Below, piece by piece: positions 52,690-62,621 of a DNA stretch of 64,000 bases. The translations under genes and the position numbers were made by a program. Under the pieces are notes generated by a model. The model had not been told where the DNA came from. It made no database searches and saw nothing but the letters and a program-made list of their open reading frames with translations. This DNA is from Symbiodinium sp. CCMP2592 (taxonomy: Eukaryota; Sar; Dinophyceae; Suessiales; Symbiodiniaceae): NCBI GenBank assembly GCA_905221615.1, contig CAJNDT010006136.1, positions 297,501-361,500 on the forward strand, read 5' to 3'. Numbering within the stretch: the stretch's first letter is position 1; each line of letters begins with the position of its first letter.

Positions 52690-53347
52690 AAGGTTTAGGG
52701 TATTGACCTGCTTTGGGAGACTTTCGGGCTTCCGGAAGAATGTTCGAGGGATTTCGAAAGCTACGAGCGGGGCTTGGATTCAAGGAACTGTCCTGTTGCG
52801 CGGGGCATTTGTGAGATTGATTCAGGGGTTCATGGATAGCTGTAGGCATAGTGTGGTATAGTCGGTATAGCATTATGGTTACATACGTACTTGAGAATCG
52901 TCGGGCTTATGAATACGAATTTCCAAGTTTTTAGTTCCCGTAATTCCCATGACGTAAGAACCCGTGATGCTTCGAGCACGGACATTCAAAGGCAAAGGGT
53001 TCGGGCTTTGGGATCTAGCAGTGCTACTGTGAGGATAGGGTTATGGGGGAAAACTGCACTATGGTTATCATAGGGAACCTTGAGGAAGACCCCTTCGTTA
53101 GATGGTTAAGGTCGGACGCAGAAATAAGGGCTCTACGATGAGCACGAGACGAGACTGAAGCGGTAGTGGACTCCTGCACTCTACAAGCCTTTTAGAATGT
53201 TAAGTAATGTAAACTAAGCTCTTTGGTGGTGTGTTTGCTATTGAAGCTATGCAATTATGTCCGTGTCTTGATCATTAGTTAGTCATAATGCTTTTTTCGA
53301 ATTAACTATCTATGGTACACAGAGTTGATGGCCCAATGGCTGCGGAG
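52690..53347. other. PPR intron, unique
   Basis: No hairpin, no TTTAGGG array and no supported exon. Confidence 0.5.
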
Positions 53348-53391
53348 GTGAGCAGTGGCAACGTGCAATGGCCTTGATGTCAAGCTTCCAG
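53348..53391 (+). CDS. PPR exon 16
   Basis: Acceptor TGCGGAG, phase 1. It reads EQWQRAMALMSSFQ, positions 8-21. Donor GC at 53392, phase 0. Confidence 0.9.
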
Positions 53392-53841
53392 GCCGGATGG
53401 GCGCTGCCCCGAATCCCAGGATAAGAATCACTTGAACCAGGTAGTTAGATGTAATTAGTACGTTTCGGGTTCTCCCCCAAAAAGCTTGTCTGCTTGTTCA
53501 GGCTTCTATGTTGGCCCAAACCATCACCACCTACTTGCTCGTTGTAGTGCCTCCATGACGGCCTATATACGAGGCTTCGTTCAGACTCTAAACGCGCATA
53601 AGTTCTGGTAGCGTAATGATAAACCTGACGGAGCGGGACTCTCGTATTTCCTGGGCCTCTGCCGAAAAGTTACCATTTGTCTGTTGTTCTGCGTGTGGGT
53701 TTCCCGTAGGGCGTTGCTATCACGGGTTCATGTTCTCAGAATAGGAACGGAATTCAAGCAGCCACAGTACATCTGACATGTTCGTCGCAAGATGTCGAAG
53801 CTTGCCTTGTTGTGGAACATTGGGTCCTGTAGGTGTCTCAT

Positions 53842-53944
53842 ACATGGGAGAAATAGGGGACCATAATATAGTACCCTAAATAGTAGGATCCTTATTAAAA
53901 GGACCCCAAAATCAGGTACCCCCTAATTTTCGGGAACTCCCACA
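53842..53944. mobile_element. Hairpin element, family D
   Basis: TACATGGGAGAAATAGGGGA left (short deletion of the TTTCCG segment), TTTTCGGGAACTCCCAC right. Confidence 0.82.
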
Positions 53945-54043
53945 TCTGAAATTTCTTAACCCCGAACCCCGCAGAGTGTTTCTTGCTCCGGGTGAAGATT
54001 AGAGCGTAGGCTTTTGGAGTTACGTCTTAGGGCTCCGGAATTT

Positions 54044-54128
54044 CCTATAGTCTCCAATTTTATGGTTAGGACCCTATAATAGAGATTTTGGTTATAACCA
54101 AAAAAGGAACTACAATGGAGACTATAGG
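54044..54128. mobile_element. Hairpin element, family A, left-arm deletion
   Basis: CCTATAGTCTCCAATTTTAT lacks the GTAGTTCC part of the left arm; the right arm is complete. Confidence 0.85.
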
Positions 54129-54234
54129 TAAGCCTTAAACCCCAAACCCTAAACCCTTCTCCTCCTGCCTTGTGGGTCTTGGGCGAAGGAAGCGGAGGGT
54201 GTCGTGCAGAAACCAATAAATCACGGTGCTACCA

Positions 54235-54335
54235 GAGGGGCCTTAATAATTACCTATACTATTTTGTGGGGCTCCTGGTTTTACATAATGCTTAATGGGC
54301 GCCAAAATCCCATTCGAAAAATTAAGGCCCCCTAT
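54235..54335. mobile_element. Hairpin element, family G
   Basis: AGGGGCCTTAATAATTACCT left, AAAAATTAAGGCCCCCTATA right. Confidence 0.88.
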
Positions 54336-54456
54336 ATTATTTGTGGCAGGCTGCTACCATCTGCTACCAGGGTGCAGATGTCGCGAAGTGCAGTTACTAA
54401 ACAGTGCAGCCCTCAACCCACAAAGCCCGAACCCCCAAAATGCAAGAGAATGCCGG

Positions 54457-54560
54457 CTACCCAGGGGCCCCAAAGTAGTTCCTTTTTGGGCGTGTCCTCT
54501 TTTATGATTAGGGACTCTAATTTACTACCCAAACAGGAACTACTTTGGGCCCCTGGGTAG
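54457..54560. mobile_element. Hairpin element, family B, ending at PPR exon 17
   Basis: CTACCCAGGGGCCCCAAAGT left, ACTTTGGGCCCCTGGGTAG right. The terminal TAG is the splice acceptor of exon 17. ATGCCGG occurs on both sides (54450-54456 and 54565-54571), and just left of the first copy is TGCAAG, which resembles a displaced acceptor. Confidence 0.93.
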
Positions 54561-54614
54561 GAACATGCCGGTCAACTTAACGACGTGGCCTTCAACGCTG
54601 GGATATCGGCCGCT
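54561..54614 (+). CDS. PPR exon 17
   Basis: Acceptor CTGGGTAG, supplied by the hairpin, phase 0. Eighteen codons read EHAGQLNDVAFNAGISAA, positions 22-35 and 1-4. Donor GA at 54615, phase 0. Both joins are exact. Confidence 0.88.
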
Positions 54615-55242
54615 GACCCTTGTCTGAACGCTGTTTCAGACTCCCCCAGATGAAGGCTGCAACTGCCCAAGGAAGCGAAGAAACCGGACCTCAACCTATC
54701 ACACCCACATTCTGTGTGGGGCATAGATTCCCAGAACTCGTATGTTGAAGGCTTTTCGTTGAAGTTCTAGCAGGTTAAGTTTTAGCAGGCTTACTTCGGG
54801 AGAACCCCTAACGACTGAACACGAAGTCAAGAAAGAGAAGTCCACCTAGCTTACCACGGAGCCATATACTTGTTTAAGCTCCGCAACAAGAACCCCGATA
54901 AGCTGTGAGAGAGGTCTGCGGCACAAACTCTGAGAAGTTTTGAGGTGGGATGCCGCCGTTCCTTCTTTGCGAGGGTGGCTCTTTCAGCGAAATCTGCTGG
55001 CGGGGCGTTTTTGGGCATCGAAAGAGGTCATGCAAAATACCATGCAGTACCAGCATAGGCAAAGTGTCAGACCAAAAACTGTGCATCACGTCCGAACATT
55101 GAAGTCTTCAGCCTCCGGAATCCACGACGAGAAGTCATAAACCCCGAACCCCATCATGTAGATCCCTTGGAAGAAGCCTAGTACCCCTTCAAAAACCCGA
55201 AACCCTGACACCCTAAGCCCTAAACCCCTAGCAAGCTGCAAG

Positions 55243-55311
55243 GAAAAGTCTGGAAGATGGATCCTGGCTTTATCTTTACTGGCGGACTCTCTTTGCACTC
55301 TGGCTGCGCCG
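55243..55311 (+). CDS. PPR exon 18
   Basis: Acceptor GCTGCAAG, phase 0. It reads EKSGRWILALSLLADSLC and TLAAP, positions 5-27. The end is a GT donor at 55312 (phase 0); a GC at 55318 is an alternative. With exon 19 these give repeats of 34 or 36 residues. Confidence 0.85.
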
Positions 55312-55576
55312 GTCGGCGCAGCTCCGCTTATCAAAGGTTCTGGTTAGGGTTTGGGGGGTTTGGGGGTTAGGGTTTTAATATGGTTTAGGGCTCTAATAGG
55401 TTCGAAAGATTGGTAATTAGGGTCGTATGAGACAGCTTTACACTTATAACTGCTTGTGGCCGCAAGTAAGGCATAACTAAGCATCTTTAGGATTATCCAT
55501 GAGCCTTCAAGTAAGGTTGTGAGTGCCTCGGAATCATAGGGAGCATTTTCTGTGGCCTTAGGCAAAAGATATTATT

Positions 55577-55656
55577 GTGGTTGTCAAAATTATGGTTCAT
55601 AGGTGCCGTACTATAATAGGGACCCTAAGCCCCAAACCATAATTTTGACAACCACC
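55577..55656. mobile_element. Hairpin element, family M
   Basis: TGTGGTTGTCAAAATTATGG left, CCATAATTTTGACAACCACC right. Confidence 0.93.
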
Positions 55657-55876
55657 CATTAGTTCCAGAGCCTTTTTGGTCTCGGCTTGCCAATCGGAGT
55701 GGCAGCCGCCTGCAGGGTAGACGAAAGCCGGGACGGATTGATGGCGAACGTTCCGGTGTACTGATGCCCCATGCCCTACGAGATTTAGGGTGTACGGGGT
55801 CATGATGTAGATGTGCAGTAAACCTTTCGACACTACGCCCATACTTTAAACCACAAGCCCGGCTTCTGCACGTGAG

Positions 55877-55948
55877 GTGATATCTTGCGGTGCCACGATC
55901 AGCTCCTGTGAGAAGGCCAGCCGCATGCATGCGCTGCAGGTGGCCCCG
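55877..55948 (+). CDS. PPR exon 19
   Basis: Acceptor CACGTGAG, phase 0. It reads VISCGATISSCEKASRMHAL and QVAP, positions 29-35 and about 1-17. The usual W10 is methionine and one residue is missing before A-L. Donor GTAAGA at 55949 is the only classical GT donor of that strength in the gene. Confidence 0.85.
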
Positions 55949-56185
55949 GTAAGAAGTTCGCAGAGAGTCCAATAATTACCCTTTAATGAGTGGCTTAGAG
56001 TTTAGGGTGCAGGGCTTACAGAACAGACTTCAAATCACAATAAGAAGCCATAGTCTCGTAAGATTCCCTGATATCAAGGGCTGTTGGCTTGGGGGGTTGG
56101 GCTTATCAGGTCTTAAGGCTCAGGGTCTTAGGAGTCTTAGGGCTCATTGAATACGGAGTCCGGAGGGGTCAGGGTTTAGGTTATA

Positions 56186-56294
56186 CCTATAGTCTCCATT
56201 GTGGTTCCTTTTCTTGGTTAACCAAAATCTCTATTATAGGGTCCTAACCATAAAATTGGATAACCAAAAAAGGAACTACGATGGAGACTATAGG
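56186..56294. mobile_element. Hairpin element, family A
   Basis: CCTATAGTCTCCATTGTGGT left, ACGATGGAGACTATAGG right, TA on both outer sides; nearly the inverted twin of 27834-27942 in its centre. Confidence 0.93.
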
Positions 56295-56590
56295 TAGGCA
56301 TCAGGCGATCTGAAATTGTTTGAAACCTGATTGGTCTTCTTCGCCTGGACTACAGCTTCTACAAAATTACATGGCCAGTCCTTAGCTGAGCCCCCAATGC
56401 AAACATCGAACTCCTTGAAGAGTTTCAACCCTTAATTCCACCATAGCCCCCACAACAGGATAGCCTTAATTTCTTTAGAGCTCACTACATCCCACAGCAG
56501 GATAGCCCTAAAATTTCTTTAGAGCTAGAATGGCCACGGGCCCAGCTGCGTGTTCATCGAAGATCCCAGCCTGCATACCGCAGATTGGGT

Positions 56591-56710
56591 ACTTGAAGGA
56601 TCATGGGGCTTAGTAAGTAGGTTATAATTGGGGTTATAAGTCCCCTAAGTGGGGTTATCCTAATCATAACCTACTTATAGCCTTACTTACTAAGTCCCAT
56701 GAGCCTAAGT
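56591..56710. mobile_element. Hairpin element, family E variant
   Basis: ACTTGAAGGATCATGGGGCT left, CTAAGTCCCATGAGCCTAAGT right. Confidence 0.85.
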
Positions 56711-56765
56711 AGGGTCGCTTTGGTAAAATGCGGAGTGCCGTGGACAAAGGTAAAATCTACGATAT

Positions 56766-56834
56766 GGGTGGTTGTCAAAATTATGGCCCCTTTTGGGTCC
56801 TTAATGTAATCCCTAATTTTGGCAACCACCCATA
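56766..56834. mobile_element. Hairpin element, family M (short)
   Basis: ATGGGTGGTTGTCAAAATTA left, ATTTTGGCAACCACCCAT right. Confidence 0.9.
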
Positions 56835-57303
56835 TGAAAGAAGCTCTCTGAACGTGTCAGGGCACTTCAGCCGAAAAGCCCCGAATCATAAACACCCAGC
56901 AGCCCTTGCGGTGACATCCAGGGCGATCAGTGGCAGTGGGCTGGACACTTTCTCCGGGAGCTGCCACGACACCAGGCGAGGGTTTGATGCTTTGGTCTCC
57001 AAAGCCCTGAAGCCCCAAAGCCTGTGTAGCACTAGATGCGGTCATTTGGGAGGAGCCAGAGGTAAAGGAACACGCCGGGATGAAGTATGATGGGTTAATC
57101 TTCGACGCCCCGCCGCAAACACACGAAAGCCTACACACGATCTAAACTCAACCCGAGATCCTGACCGACCTTCCCTCAACTGCAAGTTCAGAAGCAAAAG
57201 CTTCCACCGACACGGATGTAGGAGGTGGAATTGCGGCTCCGCGATTGACGGTTTGAGGTTTTGGTCATTCTGCTCTTTCGGGAGATAGACCTGCCAGGTA
57301 CAG

Positions 57304-57357
57304 GTCAATGCGATCACCTACAATGCTGCCATCAATGCATGTGAGAAGGGGGAGCAG
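57304..57357 (+). CDS. PPR exon 20
   Basis: Acceptor GTACAG, phase 0. Eighteen codons read VNAITYNAAINACEKGEQ, positions 27-35 and 1-9. Donor GC at 57358, phase 0. The stretch joining it to exon 19 (about positions 18-26) was not found. Confidence 0.92.
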
Positions 57358-57780
57358 GCTGTTTCCAATACGCGTTCTGCGATGTAATTGCGGGGCCTTA
57401 GCCTTAGTCATTGGGGTTTTGGCGTATAATATGTATTATAATTAATTGCCATAAGGAACCCCCAGATAGTATTGGTAACTATTTCGGCCCGTAGATTTGG
57501 TGCTGGTGAGTGGGGTCACTCCTTCTGGTTTGTACTTTTCCTTGCCACGCATCTGCCTCAGTCTCCTCAGCTCTGTAGCATCTTCAGTCCAGTAACTACT
57601 ATAAGCCACGAGGACCCCCAATCATTTTCAATCCCAGCCGCAAAACCTAAACCCTAAACCCTACAAGCTGAACCCTAGGACAAGAGGGTTCAAAAAAAAG
57701 CAAGCTGAACCCTAAACCCTAGACCCTAAGCCCTACAACCTGTCGTCCTCAACCCCGAGAGCCGTCAAGGAACCCTGGAA

Positions 57781-57880
57781 CGGTTGATGATATAAATCCT
57801 GCATGACCCATAATAAGAATATCCCATAATTCCCATAGTTTAGGGTCCTTAAGGTAATGCAGGATTTATATCATCAACCG
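57781..57880. mobile_element. Hairpin element, family C
   Basis: CGGTTGATGATATAAATCC left and exact complement right; over 40 paired bases. Confidence 0.95.
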
Positions 57881-57951
57881 AAGGACCCCTTGAATGAGAC
57901 TGTAAGGTCTATGGTTCCGTTTAATATGGGTACTACAGGGTTCTAATCATC

Positions 57952-58047
57952 CTGGGTTTGGAGTACCATACTTGAATACATTTTTTGGTACCTGTTCCTT
58001 AAAGGAACCATTATGAAATAAAAGTCCACATTTTTCTCCCTGGTTAC
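57952..58047. repeat. Dispersed repeat, family N
   Basis: Third copy, with TTTGGAGTACCATACTTGAA and TTCCTTAAAGGAACCATTA. Confidence 0.8.
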
Positions 58048-58215
58048 TTCAAAGTCCAGCAATAGGGTTCCTTCAAGGGATCTATAGGGGTTCTATAATG
58101 GGGATCATGGGACTTAGTACGTAAGGGTTATCTTTAGCCCCCAACCCCAACGCAACTTCTTGACTGCTTCGCGAAGCTCTGAGCTGGCATAGGGCTTTGG
58201 GGCTTTGGGGTGTAG

Positions 58216-58305
58216 GGTTGTTGAGGGTTTAGGGTTTTAGGGTTTAGGGTTTCAGGGTTTAGGGATGTTTAGGGTTTAGGGTTTAGGGGTTTGGGGGTTT
58301 AGGGT
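58216..58305 (+). repeat. Interstitial TTTAGGG array
   Basis: About ten units with GATG and extra-G interruptions. Confidence 0.88.
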
Positions 58306-58473
58306 AAGTGCTGTTAGATTTCAGCTCATAAAGTTAGACCTATTTCCCAATCATAGGATACCTTACAACTAAATGTAGGTTGTAAACTGTATCATTGTAG
58401 ACATCGAAATAACCTGGATTTGCAGAAGCATGAGCAACGTTACTCGTTGTAGTACTTGTGAAGGTATACTGAG

Positions 58474-58518
58474 GTCGGAGACATGATGGCAGAGCTGGTC
58501 TGGCATGGGATGCCGCAG
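58474..58518 (+). CDS. PPR exon 21 (tentative)
   Basis: Acceptor ACTGAG|G. It reads VGDMMAELVWHGMPQ, which would fit positions 13-27 of a repeat. GC donor at 58519. Exon 20 ends at position 9, so W10 to 12 would be missing; support is weak. Confidence 0.35.
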
Positions 58519-59097
58519 GCCAAGCCTGCCTCAAGCAGTCGCATCGGAGAAAAGCCTTGTCCCTAATCGCTCCAATACCGAAAACCCGAGATGCCGTTAA
58601 ACCCGAAACCCCAAAAGCACAGCACTCTTGTCCCTCGAAGTCTTGAATTTAAGTGCAGGTATGTGTCATACGTCTGTACATGCATGCAAGCAAAGCAAAG
58701 CAAACGAGCAAACAAACCAACCAAAACATACGCGTTCTGAATACGCTGGAGGGTGTAGAGTTTATCGCGTTTGTAGAAAACAGAACAGTGTTAATGAGAA
58801 GCAATCTTGATCTCTCCAAACTTGTAGCTTCACGCAGCAGTAAAACCCCCAAGCAAGATGTGATGGTCGCTTAGCCCCTGAAGCCCAAACCCCACAAAAT
58901 AGTAGGTTATGATCCCTTAACTATAGGGCATAACCCTTAAACCAGGACACTATTGCAGCCGGAAGCCTTTAGGTATGCCATGCCCCAACGCCTACGCCAA
59001 CCAACTCGGTTGTCGGCCCGGCAGGACAAAGCCCAAACCTTAGTCCCGTGCAGGGTTCAGCAAAGCCTGAACCCTACCTTAACCCGGAATCACCTAC

Positions 59098-59215
59098 CTT
59101 TCCAAGGACTTATATAAGGATATCATGAACAGGAACCCTAAAAGGGTAGGTCATAGGACTTGTATAAGGAACTCATAAACAGGAGCCCTAAAAAGGTAGG
59201 TCATTCAGGATTAAG
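59098..59215. repeat. Tandem pair with inverted ends
   Basis: GGACTTATATAAGGATATCA and GGACTTGTATAAGGAACTCA are direct copies followed each time by AAACAGGA(A/G)CCCTAAAA. The outer AATCACCTACCTTTCC and AAAGGTAGGTCATTC are complementary in part. Confidence 0.7.
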
Positions 59216-59220
59216 GTAAA

Positions 59221-59282
59221 CCTTAAACCCTAAATCTTAAACCCTAAACCCTAAACCTAAACCCTAAACCTTAAACCCTAAA
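59221..59282 (-). repeat. CCCTAAA array
   Basis: About nine units, some lacking a C. Confidence 0.88.
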
Positions 59283-59487
59283 GCCCGGAGCCCATACGAC
59301 CGGCTTTTCGCCCAGGTGCCAAGGCCTGTAGGCCCCGTGGGAGCCGTGGCAACCATGCCCCAGGCCTCGAGAATAAATATGTTCACACGGTTTATAGGGT
59401 TTAGTGTTTAGGTACTAACCCTGGTACCCCTAATTTTCCGAAACTCCCAATTATGTTCATGCCCAAAGGGTCCTAGGTACTAACCCT

Positions 59488-59587
59488 AAGGGTCCATGTA
59501 CTCATATAGTAGATACATTGGCCTTGATGTAGTCCCTATATAGGTACTTTGGGGCCCACGTATCTCTATATGGGTACATGGACCCTT
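59488..59587. mobile_element. Hairpin element, family H variant
   Basis: TAAGGGTCCATGTACTCATA left, TATGGGTACATGGACCCTTA right. Confidence 0.92.
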
Positions 59588-59835
59588 ATTAAGGGTAATA
59601 TAAGGGTGATATTTCCGCAAACCATACTAGTAGCTAATCTAGAAACCTTACGTTCTAGTATATATGTAGAGATACTTGGGAGCCCCTGGGATGATGGGGA
59701 AGTCGCTGAAAATCAGGGCAACTTGTCGAGCGATTGTATAAGACAGAACTCACCATGACAACGATAGGACTATATGTCGAGTTACGCGAGACATCCCGCC
59801 CCCGGATGCACAGAGCAAGAAGCACACCTTTGCTA

Positions 59836-59947
59836 GGAGGTTCCTGAGTAGTACCCTTTTGCCCTTTCTGCTCTAGGGTCCCCTTATTCAAACCGAATGG
59901 TAGGAACAAGTGTACCCTTATTATTATTATAAAGGGACTACCGAGGA
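59836..59947. mobile_element. Hairpin element, family J (diverged)
   Basis: AGGTTCCTGAGTAGTACCCT left; the right arm (AAAGGGACTACCGAGGAA) is degraded. Confidence 0.65.
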
Positions 59948-59999
59948 AGCTTGTTTGATGATCCTGCTTCAGGGGTTATGGACTAAGAGGCTTCAGCGT

Positions 60000-60210
60000 G
60001 TTTTCGGAAAAAGAGTTTGGACTTATGGGGATCAGGGTTTAGGGTTTTTTTCGGAAAAGACTGAGACGGGTTTTGGGGATCAGGGTTTAGGGTTTAGGTT
60101 TGTTTTCGGAAAGAGTTTGGGTTTATGGGGATTAGGGTTTAGGGTTTTTTTCGGAAAAGAGTCTGGGTTTACGGGGATTAGGGTTCAGGGTTCTTTTCGG
60201 AGGAGAGGTT
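60000..60210 (+). repeat. Tandem repeat of about 55 bases containing TTTAGGG
   Basis: GGGGATCAGGGTTTAGGG or GGGGATTAGGGTTTAGGG followed by TTTTTTTCGGAAAAGA recurs four to five times. ORFs across it are artefacts. Confidence 0.85.
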
Positions 60211-60384
60211 TATGGGGTTCAGCAGCATACGGAAACCATCTCCAAACAGGACCAGCCGCAAGCAATTAGGTCGGATAAACACGTACCACAATCCAGCCCA
60301 TGTAGCTCGCACTATCCAAGATAGGGGCTGCTTCTCAAGTTGGTTCATAGTATAGATTGCCCCAAGACCCCAATTTGATTAATG

Positions 60385-60483
60385 TAGGGGCCGTAATAAT
60401 TACCTATACTATTTTGGTGGTTCCTTATGACAATTATGGTATATTGGGCCCCAAAACCCTATTCTAATTATCAAGGCCCCTAT
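60385..60483. mobile_element. Hairpin element, family G
   Basis: TAGGGGCCGTAATAATTACC left, TCTAATTATCAAGGCCCCTA right. Confidence 0.92.
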
Positions 60484-60629
60484 ATTGTAGTACCCTTATA
60501 GATCCTTTACACTAGCCCGTTTAAGGATCCCTTTAAAGGAACCCTCTTCTAATTATTAAGCCTCCTACTGTATAGCAATTGAAGATCCCTTTTTTGGCCC
60601 GAGACTTCCTTGGGCCCGAGACTTCCTAG

Positions 60630-60788
60630 GGCCGCATGAAACGAAGCAGGCGCTTCCCAGTGTGGGCGAGCTGCTGACCTACTACGAAGACAGTGGCGAT
60701 GGCGTGTCCATCCGCCCCGTCCCCAGAGCTTTCAGCTTTCGGCAAGCTCCAACAGAGCCTTTCGGAAAAGGCTTCCCCTAAGAAGCAT
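60630..60788 (+). CDS. Coding-like stretch, unassigned
   Basis: After CTTCCTAG|G one frame reads PHETKQALPSVGELLTYYED and then SGDGVSIRP, ending at a stop near 60779-60781. Codon texture and the acceptor rule favour an exon, but the family is not recognised. Confidence 0.3.
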
Positions 60789-61140
60789 AGAAGTTCGACC
60801 CGAAGTTGAACCCTCTGAGAATCAGCAACCCCAACATCGAAACACTGAACTTTCTGATTTCAGCACAAGACTGGGTTCTGATTTGGGGGTTCAGGGTTTA
60901 GGGCTTAGGGGCTCAGGGCTTTGGGGGGTTTAGGGGTTTGGAGTTTCGGAATCCCGGAAAGCACTCCGGGTTGTGACTACCGTTGCTGCAAAGCCCCACT
61001 TAGCATAATGTAGAGGGCCTGAAGAATTCCACGCATTGATGATGTATGTACACTAGAGCTAGTTTTGCCAGCAATACCTTTTTGCCATCTGTGTTTTGGG
61101 ATCTCCTTGATTGGACCGAATAGTAAGGACAGGGGTGGTA

Positions 61141-61230
61141 CGGTTGATGATATAAATCCTGCATGACCCATAACAATAATTCCCATAGTTTAGGTCCTTA
61201 TGGGTCATGCAGGATTTATATCATTAACCG
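61141..61230. mobile_element. Hairpin element, family C
   Basis: CGGTTGATGATATAAATCC left, GCAGGATTTATATCATTAAC right. Confidence 0.92.
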
Positions 61231-61394
61231 TAGTATTGGCGATTGTTTGAGCCTCTATAAGGCCGTGCATCCCCAAGACCCTGAACCCCACAAGCTTAAT
61301 GGGGTTTACGGGCTTAAGGGTTTACGAGTTTAAGGGTTTATGGGTTTAGGGTTTAGGGTTCGGAGATGTTCAGGGTTTAGGGAGGACCCATGAC

Positions 61395-61814
61395 CCCATG
61401 AGAGGCAATGTCAACACCGTCCTTCCTTGTGCACCTGCTACAAACCGGGTAGTCGTTGCCCTTGCAGGCTGGTGTGTAGACTTGCGGAGGATGGCATCAC
61501 AGTATCGCCCGGGCCCCAGGGAACAAGGCTTCAGCTTGCAATCATGGCCGGTGGTTGTCTGCGTCGTGGTGCAAGACTTCGGTTAAGCAGGTATATAGGC
61601 TGCAGTGACCGTGCTTCCCAACTTTCCAGGATTGTGTAAACTAGCTACGGAGGTTCGTGACTTATATAAGCTGTGTTTTTCTTGTCAACTTTGTTGCCTT
61701 TGTTGCCCGGCATTTGTGAAGGTGTAAGCGTTTTTTTGAGGGCTTAACGGAGATTTGGCGCTCCGAGTTTTCTTTTCGAGCTTCAGCCGCGTACCCCGAG
61801 GCCCTATTCTAGCT
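61395..61814. other. Unique stretch, no gene supported
   Basis: The 62- and 70-codon ORFs here have no recognised motif. Confidence 0.45.
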
Positions 61815-61914
61815 ATATGAGAGTTTCCGAAAATAGGGGACCCTGATCTAGTAGGACCCTTATAATAATAAGCACCCTAAGATAAGGTACCCCCAATTTT
61901 CGGAAACTCCCATA
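61815..61914. mobile_element. Hairpin element, family D
   Basis: TATGAGAGTTTCCGAAAATA left, TTTTCGGAAACTCCCATA right. It directly abuts a family C element. Confidence 0.92.
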
Positions 61915-62013
61915 CGGCTGATGGACGAAATCCTGCATTACCCATAAGAAAGAACAGACCATAATTCCCATAGTTTAGAGTCCTTGGGGTAATGCAGGAT
62001 TTTGTCCATCAGC
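61915..62013. mobile_element. Hairpin element, family C variant
   Basis: CGGCTGATGGACGAAATCCT left, AGGATTTTGTCCATCAGC right: both arms changed together, so the hairpin pairing is kept. Confidence 0.9.
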
Positions 62014-62133
62014 AGTATAACCCCACGTTACATCCGAAAACTCTGTCAGGCTATGGAACCTCACGGCGATTCGCCGTCCAGTTGGCGGATGCCTCGGAGG
62101 AGGTCGCTCGGGGGATAGTGGTAATGTACCTAG

Positions 62134-62230
62134 TGGCTCCATATATAGTACCATTATGGAGTTAGGCCCCAAAGCCATGATATGGATGGTCTTTTGGGAC
62201 CTAATTCCATAATGGTACTATATATGGAGC
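62134..62230. mobile_element. Hairpin element, family L
   Basis: GGCTCCATATATAGTACCAT left, ATGGTACTATATATGGAGC right. Close copy of 4836-4936. Confidence 0.94.
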
Positions 62231-62238
62231 TTCTCGGA

Positions 62239-62333
62239 TAGGGGCCTTTATAATTGCCAATGCTGGTTTTGGCCTTCTTTTTATATATAGTTTTTTGGCC
62301 CGCAAACCGTATTCTAATTATGAAGGCCCCTAT
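62239..62333. mobile_element. Hairpin element, family G
   Basis: TAGGGGCCTTTATAATTGCC left, TCTAATTATGAAGGCCCCTA right. Confidence 0.85.
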
Positions 62334-62621
62334 AGTATTGGTACAAGGGCTACTGTTTCGTTTATCATACTGCAGGTCGTTTCGTTGCTGCGTGCATGAT
62401 TCTGCAGCAACAGCGGCATGAACGACTGGTGCTGCTACCAATTTGTCGACATTGCTTGAGCGCTCTTGTTCTTGTGTTGTTAATTGCTGCTGTTGCTACT
62501 ACTCCTGCTGCTGCGACGAGTACGCCCAGCAGTATGACTACTGCTGCTGCTGCGGCTGAACGATACCCCTCATACCTTAACTACCGGTACACGATACCCC
62601 TAAACCCTAAACTAGGCCCTA

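Larger units (their letters stand above)
33212..57357 (+). other. Gene model: pentatricopeptide-repeat (PPR) protein, about 20 exons
   Basis: Twenty short exons on the + strand encode about twelve consecutive 35-residue repeats of the form (I/V/L)-S-A-C-E-K-x-x-x-W-x-x-A-L-x-L-L. This is the PPR type that is very abundant in dinoflagellates; PPR proteins bind RNA and often act in organelle RNA processing. Splicing at AG|G acceptors keeps the frame and the 35-residue register exactly at fifteen junctions: exons 1-2, 2-3, 4-5, 5-6 and every join from 7 to 18. Donors at those joins are GC (8), GA (5) and GT (2). Unresolved are 3-4 (two residues short), 6-7 (three short), 18-19 (one off) and 19-20 (several missing), so a few microexons are probably overlooked. 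Neither the start nor the stop was identified, and no targeting peptide can be seen. The register is observed; function and location are family inference. Confidence 0.85.
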
